From Barthelona sp. PAP020 (lineage: Eukaryota; Metamonada: BaSk clade), in contig JARQWU010000027.1 in the NCBI GenBank assembly GCA_040182905.1, positions 1 to 64,000 on the forward strand: a stretch of DNA of 64,000 nucleotides, given 5' to 3'. The translations under genes and the position numbers were made by a program. The notes beneath the pieces are model-generated. The model worked only from the letters and a program-made list of their open reading frames with translations, did no database searches and was not told where the DNA came from. Shown piece after piece: positions 55,884 through 64,000 of the stretch; position 1 is the stretch's first letter; each line of letters starts with the position of its first letter.

Positions 55884-57506
55884 ATGCAGAAACCCAATAA
55901 CAAAGTAGAATTATTGATTATGATATTATCAACCATGATAATAGGCATTGACATTTATTTTCACATTAGTCCTTATAGTACTTTTTTTGAAAGTTTAAAT
56001 CGAGAAAAGGGTGAAAACAAAAGTAAAATTGATTCTTTGAGGTTCAAAACAAAAATTGATAACATAAAGGATTTAAATAATATACCTACCGATATATTGC
56101 TAAAGAAAGAAAAATTCCTTGTCAAATATCCTGATTATGGATACAACAATACCATCGATAAATTGAGAACAGAACAATTTCCTCATTTAAAGAATGAAAC
56201 TTATTTAGATTATACTGGTTCAGGAACTTATCAAAAACGTCAAATTGAGCGTTTTTCTTCCGATTTAAGTGAACATTTGTATGGAAATTCACATAGTCAT
56301 TCTTCACCATCTTTAAGAACTGATTACGTTGTTTCACATACAAGAAAACAAATAATGGAATTTTTTAACTCAAATTTTGATGAAAACCATGTTATTTTTA
56401 CTTCAGGAGCGACAGCGGGACTTCAGACAATTGGCAGGAGTTTTAAGTGGTCGAATAAGTCAAGTTATGTCTATACACGGCATAACCATAATTCCGTTAT
56501 TGGGATCAGGTATGTTGCTAAAGAACATGGCGTTAAGTATCGTGCTTTGCATGAACTGGAGATTGATGACATTTTAATTGGTAAAAAACCAAAGCTTAAC
56601 ACAAGCGCTGACGCTAATCATTTATTTGCATTCCCGGCTGAATGTAACTTCTCAGGGATCAAGTATCCCCTTGAATGGATAGAGTTGATTAAAAGAGGGG
56701 GACTTGGTCCAGGCACTTGGTATGTAATATTAGATGCAGCTGCATTTTTACCAACAAATAGGTTGGATTTGAGCAAGTATAAGCCTGATTTTGTTGTCTT
56801 ATCATTCTATAAGCTCTTTGGATTTCCTACGGGTATCGGTTGTTTGATTGTTAATGCTGAGGCCGAATATGCTTTACATAAGACTTTTGTTGGTGGTGGA
56901 ACCATTGTGATGCAATCCTGTGATTCTGATTTTTGTGTGTGGCGAGATCAATTGCACGAAAAATTCGAAGATGGGACCCTCAATTTCCTTGATATATTGG
57001 GGGTAAAATATGGTTTGGAAGTAATTAATGATTTGGGTATGGATAACATAAATATGCATGTGTGGAGCTTAACAGAGTATGCTTATGACCAATTATCGAG
57101 TTTAAGACATAAAAATGGAAAGAAAGTGATGGAATTTTACGGAAAACACCACTTACATGACTCTTCTAAACAAGGAGGCATTTTGTCTTTCAATTTTAAG
57201 CGTCCAGACGGTTCGTATTTGTTTTATACTGAAGCCGACCAAAATTTTGGATCTGTTGATATTCATGTTCGCACAGGAGCTCATTGCAATCCTGGTGCCT
57301 GTTTCGATTCATTAAATCTGGATATGTGCAAGTTAGAAGATATTTTTACCAAAAAAACCCATTGCGCGGATGAAATTGATAGTATAGAAGGCAATCCCCT
57401 AGGTGCTTTGAGAGTTTCGATTGGTTATCCATCTACTTTTGAAGATATCAACAGGTTAATAGATTTTGTCAAAGAAAGCTTTGTGGATATTCAAAACAAT
57501 GTTTAA
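55884..57506 (+). CDS. MOCOS-like PLP-dependent cysteine desulfurase/aminotransferase, membrane-anchored
   Basis: 540 residues. An N-terminal hydrophobic helix (LIMILSTMIIGIDIYFHI) suggests a membrane anchor. The rest is a class V aminotransferase closest to the N-terminal half of molybdenum cofactor sulfurase: PHLKNETYLDYTGSGTY, HLYGNSHSHSSPS, HVIFTSGATAGLQ, the PLP lysine in VLSFYKLFGFPTGIG, VRTGAHCNPGACF with a candidate sulfur-bearing Cys, and GNPLGALRVSIGYPS. There is no C-terminal MOSC domain, so it is not a standard MOCOS. It would abstract sulfur from L-cysteine or act on a related substrate. In MOCOS the equivalent stretch is TGCFCNPGAC; here the first Cys is Ala and the second is kept. 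Confidence 0.85.
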   Translation: MQKPNNKVELLIMILSTMIIGIDIYFHISPYSTFFESLNREKGENKSKIDSLRFKTKIDNIKDLNNIPTDILLKKEKFLVKYPDYGYNNTIDKLRTEQFPHLKNETYLDYTGSGTYQKRQIERFSSDLSEHLYGNSHSHSSPSLRTDYVVSHTRKQIMEFFNSNFDENHVIFTSGATAGLQTIGRSFKWSNKSSYVYTRHNHNSVIGIRYVAKEHGVKYRALHELEIDDILIGKKPKLNTSADANHLFAFPAECNFSGIKYPLEWIELIKRGGLGPGTWYVILDAAAFLPTNRLDLSKYKPDFVVLSFYKLFGFPTGIGCLIVNAEAEYALHKTFVGGGTIVMQSCDSDFCVWRDQLHEKFEDGTLNFLDILGVKYGLEVINDLGMDNINMHVWSLTEYAYDQLSSLRHKNGKKVMEFYGKHHLHDSSKQGGILSFNFKRPDGSYLFYTEADQNFGSVDIHVRTGAHCNPGACFDSLNLDMCKLEDIFTKKTHCADEIDSIEGNPLGALRVSIGYPSTFEDINRLIDFVKESFVDIQNNV

Positions 57507-60500
57507 ACAGACAAAATTTTCAAAAAGTTAGAATTTTTGAATTTTGATTCATGTCAAAAGAATGTTTTTCATCACATAGCAACTATTAAATCAAAGAATA
57601 AAGCATATATAAATTTTTTTTTTAAGTTAACCCGCTCATTCCAGCGAATTTTCAAAATATGCTACCTCTGCTTGGTTTTCAACAAACCACTCGAATTATT
57701 TCACCACATATTTGTTATAGGCTATTTTGATTGGTTTAGAAATTAAATTATTCAATTTAGTAAAGGAAAATGAGGTGTATTCTTGATACTTCGACAACTA
57801 ATATTTTATTAGTTTAGGTTAAAAATTTAAAAAAAATTTACAGAATGCATATCAATGAAATAACTATCTTTATGCCTTCAAAAAGACACAAATAAAAAAG
57901 ATTCTTTTAAAATATAAAAGATATTTATCCAATTTTATTGATAGAGGACCATTATACACTCTTGTGGCATTAATTGAAGATTGATGGTGGGTCTGCTATC
58001 ATTTTTAAGAAAACTTTCACATTCTCTTTTGTTCGCAAATTTTCAAATGATCCAAACAGATAACTACGCCTATCAAACTCTTTTGAATCATTGAAACAAC
58101 TCAGCTTTGTTCTTTAAACAGGAAGAACCGTTTTCTTAATGATCAATCACCACATTTTAAACAGTGTCAACACCATGTTTTACTGCTAGCGCTTCTTTAA
58201 AAAAAAATGACATTAAATTGCACTTTAAAAATCCTTTGCACAAAAGGGCAGTTCATGTGAAGAGTTTGAACTTTTTTTTGGAAAAATATTTTGTCAACGC
58301 TTTTCTTTGAAGTAATATTTTAGTTTCGTCATCTTTGTTTTATCGATGTCAATGCCTTTTGACCTTTCATTTGATATTTGCATATTTTATGAATTATGGT
58401 TTGCATTGTGTTGATATATGATTTTTTTTATTCATATACAATAGGCAGTTTTGTAAAGATGCACTAATCTAGGATCTAGGGTTAAACGAGTCTATGGACA
58501 GAGTGTTGATTGTGATTTGAGAAGACAGCTGATCAAAGTCGAAGGAAATCCAAAATCGAAACGAATTATCAAAAGCAATGATTTTAGATTATCATCCATG
58601 AAAAACTTCACTCGTTGGTCAAAAGTTTCTTCAATTAAGGCTTTTGGGTCAAAGATTTGCTTTGGAGGAAAAGAATTGTCCCAACAATGAGTCAAATTCT
58701 TAATAATAAAGTCTTTTCAGTCTATAAGACGGGGTTTGGTGAAATTTTGTGATTCTAAAGAGACATTTAGAATTCCACAATCAGAAAACAATAGAAAGGG
58801 GCAATTAAATCTTTCTTCTTTTTTCAGCCCCGTAAATTCTTCAAATAGCACCCAAAAATGAGACTTAGAGGCTTGGATGAGAAATTAATTGGCGAGAAAC
58901 CTGCTGAAAATAATCTTCTCTTTATTTGGTGCGGGGTGTATGAAGCTTTGCACAATTTGCTCATTTCAATTGCTTCGCAAATTAATAGAACATCAAAATT
59001 TACCACATTTTCCCAAAGCAGAAGAACTTTCATGAATCATGAAATTGAATAAGCCATTTCATTGCGTAAAATGTGTTATCCGTTTTCAAAAAAGTCATTG
59101 AAATTGTTTGTTTCATTTGGATCCAACAAATTCTTCTTTAAACGATCAAATAATCGTCTAACAATGTAACAATGTGCTTGTCACCAGAAAACCCAACAAA
59201 GTTAAGAAGACATGAAAAATAGGTGAAACTGAATTTAAATGATAACAAAGTGCATTTTGAGTTTTAATATCTGTAAATTATCAGAAATCTCACGAAGATT
59301 CTCTTTAGCTTCAGAACTGGTTTCGTTAAATAAATTTGGTTTCGACAAACGTTCGGGAGGAAATTAAAACCCTCAGCTTGGAAACACATGTTTGAAAATG
59401 AAACTCTTTCACACACACATGAATTTTTCTAAGATGAACATGAAATTTGGATTTTTTTCAATTTCAAGATGATAGATGGCAGCTATGTTGAGTGATAGAC
59501 AAAAACTAGCTTCAAAAAAGTTTAAGAACTTCACTTTTTTATTACAGTGGTTGTCAAGATCCCACATATACTTCAGAAAGGTTTCTCATGGAAAAAGCAG
59601 CAGAGCACAACTTTTAATGAATCATCTCCTCTCTACTTAGCTCATCTCGGTCCATTTCAACAGCTTCAATCTTAGAAGAGTTTCAGCAAATACTTTCTCT
59701 CTTAGGCTGTCCTGAAAAAAGAGCACAAACCGCACCTAAGGAGATATTAGGAGATTTGCGGTAAAGTAGAACTGTAATTGTAATTCCAAATGTATCTTTA
59801 AGAGTTCTTTGGAACTCTTCAAAGTTTTGGTCAGTGGACCAACCATAGATGTCATAAATATGATGTTGAAACACAAGGAACGGGTGTTGTGGAGCATCAA
59901 AATGAGCAAACATTTCGCAGTAAACACTTTTTGATACGTTTGAAAAGAGAGACCACAGATTGGGCAAATTTTCTTTGGATAAGTGTTTGACTTTCTTTGA
60001 GATTTCATCAAACCTGCAGCCATGTTTACAAAACAGCTTCACTTCACTAAATGAGATAAGTGGAATTAATTTCAAGAACTTGAAATGAATTTCTTCAAAT
60101 TCCAGCAATTTACTCTCTTTAAAAAGTGTATGTAGCTTCTCTTCATTGTAAGAAAAGCTAAATAACGTCTGATTATGGGTCCAACCAGGATAATTTTAAC
60201 AATAGATGGAATTTATTATTTTTGACTTCATCAATGTCAAAGTAAAAATGGATGTTTGTACTCTTTATGTGGAGATATTGGCTTCTTTTTTCGGTGTGAA
60301 TGTGTTTATTTTTTCATTCAGCAAAGTTAAAAAACTTAACACAGTCATGCTATTTGTTTGAACTAATTCATATGATCTAAGAAAATATAATTTCATCACT
60401 GTTGAGCTGAATACCAATTGACTTATAAAAAATATATAAAATGGGAAGCTTTAGAATTATCGGTGAAAAGGTCCAAAACTGTGCCAACATCCAACATTTC

Positions 60501-61099
60501 AACCATAGCTCCACTCATTTAACAATTGGATAAAGACTTTCACTGGAAAAAATAATAAACCCTATAAAAAAAGAAGGAAGGTTCTTTCCCAGGGCGAAAC
60601 TTAAACAAAATAGTGATATCGAGCTGTTTAGAATATTGTTTACTTGACCTCATTTATCAATCAGATAAATTCACGTTCTTTCATTGTGTTCCCAATTAAG
60701 ATAATTCTGATTGGAAACTAATTTTTACTTAACTTACAGCCTGTTTAACGTTCATATTTTTATTATAAATTATTGTATATGTATTGAATCATATTTAATA
60801 ATCAGAAGTGCAAGAATAGAACCTAGAACAATGTTTATTTTGTCTTTTTGGGTGAAACCATTCCGCTTTGTTGCGAAAAATTTTGACCCCAACTGAAAGT
60901 TTTGCTTTGGGATAGCGTAAAATGACCCATTGAGTAAAAACTTTCAAACAATATTGAACAAAGAAACATGATGAATATATATTTACAAGTAAACTTTTAA
61001 ACTTTTTAAACTTTTCAAACTTTTGGCCTTAAAAGAACCTTTTGAAATTATCATTTAATTATATGTCGTTACGTTGTGAAAAACTTTGTTCAAAATGAC
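57507..61099. other. 3.6-kb gene-poor region with decayed coding sequence
   Basis: The centre (about 57970-60197) carries the minus-strand pseudogene remnant listed separately. The rest is A/T-rich without convincing genes. A few short open frames on either strand look like chance. No tRNA or known RNA was recognised. Confidence 0.5.
57970..60197 (-). pseudogene. Large decayed coding sequence of unknown family
   Basis: Protein-like segments in changing minus-strand frames are separated by stops and frameshifts. In 5' to 3' order they include PGWTHNQTLFSFSYNEEKL, the open 141-codon frame at 59683-60108 (with FCKHGCRFDEISKKVKHL and IYGWSTDQNFEEFQRTLK), LNIAAIYHLEIEKNPNFMF, VRRLFDRLKKNLLDPNE, the open frames at 58824-59033 and 58492-58695, and SKEFDRRSYLFGSFENL near the end. 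The amphipathic composition matches the intact genes nearby, so I read this as a large gene or gene pair that has been degraded. I cannot assign a family. Confidence 0.4.
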
Positions 61100-63547
61100 T
61101 CATGTTTCAATGGATTGAACTAATTGGAATAGAAGAGCATTCTGTTTGGGCAAAAATGATTGAAATGAACACAACAAATAATTTAGTAAATTTTCAACCT
61201 CAAAATAATCATTGTCTTCATTATTTTCATATTTATTGTTGATTGCTGCAAAATCATTCCCAAATTCGTGTAAAACAAGAACAAAATCATTTATATGATT
61301 ATTAAGTTCAACAAATGAATCTTTGATGATGAGATTTAAAAGTTTTGAATTTTGTTTCAAAAAATTGTCCAAACTTTTCAAATTTTCTAAAACAAAATTG
61401 TAAAAGTTTCCAACAATTCGAGTCAAACCAACAGATTTGCCAGAATTCTCACTAAATTTGTTCATTACTGTTCCAAAATTCTTTAGATCATTGTTTTGCT
61501 CCATTATCAACAATTTTAATGTTGAGATAGACCCTTCTAAATTCTGAATGAAAGATTCTTTCTTTTGTAACTTCTCTTTCAATCCATTGATATTCAATTT
61601 ATTGATCTTTTGTCTGTATGTGTTAAATTCATGGTTTTGTTTTCTCTGCTGTATTTCCAAAGTTTTGAACTTTTCCTCATATTCTTTTCTTTGAATAAAC
61701 GCCATTTTCTTTATGGCATCTAATTTCTTGTTTGACAATCCCTCAAAATTATCCAACTCTCTTTCTAAATCTAAGATTTTCTCTTTATATTGTTCCAATT
61801 GTTGAATCAATTCCTCGTTCTTCCGTTTAAACTTGTTTGAAACCATTCGTTCAGATCTTAATTTTTGTAGCAATTGATTTTCTCTAGTTTTGGATCTATG
61901 TTGAGCTTCATCCAGTTGTTTAACAAGGTTTGAAGTTAAGTCCCTTGTGTCTTTTCGAATTTTCATATTTTCTTTTTGAGTACTTCTTAATGCATCATCC
62001 AATACATCTACTAATGGTTGTTGAGGTAAATTCAAAGATCCTCGTTCATGTTGAATACCAACACCTTTTGATACTATTGTTGGAGTGCTTTCAATTTGCG
62101 AATGGGTTAATTTGCTATGAGTGCTGATAGAAAAATCTGTCTCTGTTCCTGAGGCGTAATTCTTTTGAAAATTTGATCCAACACTATGGTTAGACTTGTT
62201 CTTAAGTTTATATTGAGACTCTGAAAATCTGTCGCTATTTTGAGTGTAATTTGGTGTAGGAATCGAAGCCAAATATTCTTCAAATCCATCTCTATTTAGC
62301 TGATTTAATGGGGTTCCATTGTTCAAAGAAGTTCTATCATCTGAATGCAAGCTACCAGAATTTAATTGAATTTTAGCCGGTTGTTCAGTGATTCCATCAT
62401 GTGGATTAATGTTATCACAGCTGTTAGCACTTCTATCATCAGTTTTAGTTCTTGTACTAGACTTTGTCCAAACAACATCCTTCACTTGTCCCTCATAATT
62501 GGCATATAGTTCTTCCAAATTTAAAATTGTTGCGTTTAATCTCTCAACATCTTCTATAATCTGAGGCAACTGTCTGATTTTGCTGAAAATGCTCAGATTG
62601 ATCTCAATCTCTTGTAAAGTAAGCTCTTTCTTCAAAAATTCAGGAGTATCGATGTCTATTGCTGAATTACTATTGTTTTTACCTTCTAATACATACAAAC
62701 CAACAATTTTCATTTTTTTAAAAATTGGCTCTAACATATGACACAATTGTCTTGATTTCCACCCGCCACTTTGAAAGTCTTTCACAATCAGTTCGTTTAA
62801 CAGAGTTTCTAACTTGATTAAAGAAGCATTAATATTGAATTGACTCCTTTGAAATTTTTGAGGGACGATTTTCTGAACTTCTGACGAAAAAATTTGAAAT
62901 GCAGGCAGATTCACAATTTTAAATTGAGATACCGTTTTTTTAATCTGAGAATTGACAATTTCTTCTCTTTCTAAAAAAATGGTCACAAAGATAAAACTTC
63001 TTTGAACAGTATATTCCTTCTTTATACCTCTTATGATAGTAGATTTAAAAATGTTAAAATCATAGAGTTTGTCTATGGTAACAACTGAATCTCCAATAAT
63101 CTCATTTCCATTTGTCATTTGAAGCGGAATTTTTGAATACATATCAAATATTTTTTCAGCAAAAATTTGATAAGCAGCAACCTTTATCTTATAATCATTA
63201 ACGTTTCCCAAAATATGAACGTTTTCCAAAAGATTCTTCATCAAATTATCCAATAAACCATTTTCTTTATAAACAAAGGAAAAATTATTAGTTATTAAAC
63301 AAGTATTTTCATTATTCATCAAATTTGAATGATAATTAGGAAAATTATTCTCATAAAACTCATAAATATCATTAAAATTGTCAAATATTTCATCAAAATA
63401 ATATATCGAATTCTCATCATTATTATTCAATGAAACAGATTGATTGTTAAGTTTTTTTATAATTGATAAATTATCAACACAAATACAATAGCTTTTTGTT
63501 CGTGTTTGATTGTCGTTTTCAATATTAAATTCTGTTGTTTCATTCAT
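61100..63547 (-). CDS. Kinesin-like protein without P-loop, C-terminal coiled coil
   Basis: 815 residues. The first about 300 residues follow the order of a kinesin motor: YYFDEIFDNFNDIYEFY, the P-loop position replaced by LITNNFSFVYKEN, KIKVAAYQIFAEKIFDMYSK (the family's VSYLEIYNEKIRDLL), VQRSFIFVTIFLE (SRSHxIFTI), and QFKIVNLPAF at switch II where DLAGSE should be. INASLIKLETLLNELI corresponds to INKSLLALGxVIxAL. GQTGSGKT and DLAGSE are both absent, so it cannot bind or hydrolyse ATP normally. A charged linker and a long coiled coil (about 515-690) follow. Likely a structural, microtubule- or kinesin-partner protein. Confidence 0.75.
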   Translation of the reverse strand: MNETTEFNIENDNQTRTKSYCICVDNLSIIKKLNNQSVSLNNNDENSIYYFDEIFDNFNDIYEFYENNFPNYHSNLMNNENTCLITNNFSFVYKENGLLDNLMKNLLENVHILGNVNDYKIKVAAYQIFAEKIFDMYSKIPLQMTNGNEIIGDSVVTIDKLYDFNIFKSTIIRGIKKEYTVQRSFIFVTIFLEREEIVNSQIKKTVSQFKIVNLPAFQIFSSEVQKIVPQKFQRSQFNINASLIKLETLLNELIVKDFQSGGWKSRQLCHMLEPIFKKMKIVGLYVLEGKNNSNSAIDIDTPEFLKKELTLQEIEINLSIFSKIRQLPQIIEDVERLNATILNLEELYANYEGQVKDVVWTKSSTRTKTDDRSANSCDNINPHDGITEQPAKIQLNSGSLHSDDRTSLNNGTPLNQLNRDGFEEYLASIPTPNYTQNSDRFSESQYKLKNKSNHSVGSNFQKNYASGTETDFSISTHSKLTHSQIESTPTIVSKGVGIQHERGSLNLPQQPLVDVLDDALRSTQKENMKIRKDTRDLTSNLVKQLDEAQHRSKTRENQLLQKLRSERMVSNKFKRKNEELIQQLEQYKEKILDLERELDNFEGLSNKKLDAIKKMAFIQRKEYEEKFKTLEIQQRKQNHEFNTYRQKINKLNINGLKEKLQKKESFIQNLEGSISTLKLLIMEQNNDLKNFGTVMNKFSENSGKSVGLTRIVGNFYNFVLENLKSLDNFLKQNSKLLNLIIKDSFVELNNHINDFVLVLHEFGNDFAAINNKYENNEDNDYFEVENLLNYLLCSFQSFLPKQNALLFQLVQSIET

Positions 63548-64000
63548 TGCTAAGGTTCATTTTAACATAAAAATACAGTTTGATATTTATTTTAAATTTC
63601 CTGTATAAAAATCTTTTTCATTTATTTAATTCAATGAATAATGACCTTTGATTGTTTAAATTATATTGTATTTCATTAGATTTCCTTTATCAAATCTTTT
63701 CTCATTTTTGAAAAAAATGAGCGTTTCAAAATTGTTTTTTTATTTTTCTTCTTGCATGAACCTTTTCCGGAACTTACCCAAATTAGAGACTGGGAATCTC
63801 AATTGATTAATAAATAATAAACCTTAATCTTTATTCTTTCCGGGGGTGCCTTGTTAAAGGGGTACCTTGTTACAGAGTGGTTTCAGCAATGAAAAGAAAC
63901 ATTCCACAGGGGTTGTCCAATAATAATTTTTTCCCTTATGAAGAGTGGGTTCAGCTCTTCACTGGAACTTATTTTCAGGAGACCAAAAGAAGAATGCTGA
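63548..64000. other. 5' flank of the kinesin-like gene, with repeat copy 2
   Basis: About 450 bp to the window edge. It holds the second copy of the 110-bp repeat (63741-63850), followed by more hairpins, and no protein gene. Confidence 0.5.
63741..63850 (+). repeat. 110-bp dispersed repeat, copy 2
   Basis: Gapless partner of 25337-25446. Its ends CCGGAA (63768-63773) and TTCCGG (63838-63843) are complementary and could close a stem around the block; in copy 1 this pairing is imperfect. After the repeat come GGTGCC/GGTACC (63845-63866), GTTTC/GAAAC (63880-63900) and GAAGAG/CTCTTC (63940-63960), again a chain of small hairpins but with a different sequence from copy 1. Confidence 0.8.

Noticed and set aside
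60711-60896. Short open frame in the gene-poor region
   Set aside because: No ATG-led coding signal beyond chance and no protein-like motifs.

Overview
The window is nuclear DNA of a compact, strongly A+T-rich protist. It reads with the standard genetic code: TAA, TAG and TGA all end intact genes. Genes are packed on both strands with short gaps. I found only two introns, of 41 and 44 nt, both with a CTAAY branch-point-like motif just before the 3' AG. The gene content points to an anaerobic or microaerophilic flagellate: radial spoke protein 3, two tubulin-tyrosine-ligase-like enzymes, a degenerate kinesin, a coiled-coil protein that may be SF-assemblin-like, and a flavodoxin fused to a 2[4Fe-4S] ferredoxin. 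A metamonad-type organism is my best guess. This is inference; nothing in the window names the species. SepSecS implies selenocysteine synthesis, and a PIG-F candidate implies GPI-anchor synthesis.

Layout. 1-174: 3' end of a second Exo70 gene. 341-7.7 kb: flavodoxin-ferredoxin, an RNase III-fold protein without catalytic residues, a WD40 protein, a B-box/DYRK-type kinase fusion, and a RING protein with SUMO-interacting motifs. 8-18 kb: Nup93, a TTLL enzyme, an E2F-type winged-helix protein, then divergent Exo70 and RSP3 genes only 39 bp apart. 18-25.2 kb: TOR kinase. 25.3-25.7 kb: a non-coding, hairpin-rich block whose first 110 bp recur at 63.74-63.85 kb. 25.8-34.5 kb: gamma-glutamyl hydrolase, a coiled-coil protein, a decayed kinase/ankyrin pseudogene, a hybrid histidine kinase, a multi-pass membrane protein and a ZnT zinc transporter. 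34.7-45.1 kb: Utp4, a very long TTLL protein, and a pseudokinase-ankyrin protein. 45.6-55.7 kb: SepSecS, a Frag1/DRAM-like membrane protein, a PIG-F candidate, a spliced ubiquitin-like protein, Naa15, guanylate kinase, an LRR protein and a secreted polyserine protein. 55.9-57.5 kb: a membrane-anchored MOCOS-like aminotransferase. 57.5-61.1 kb: gene-poor, with a decayed reading frame on the minus strand. 61.1-63.5 kb: a kinesin-like protein without a P-loop.

Most genes are unrelated housekeeping or cytoskeletal genes, as is usual for a eukaryotic nuclear contig. The most unusual items are: a C-terminal module shared by the WD40 protein and the pseudokinase-ankyrin protein; the near-identical inverted duplicate of the Exo70 tail, which diverges exactly at the stop codon; the repeated structured non-coding block; the catalytically dead RNase III, kinase and kinesin folds; and the B-box/DYRK fusion.
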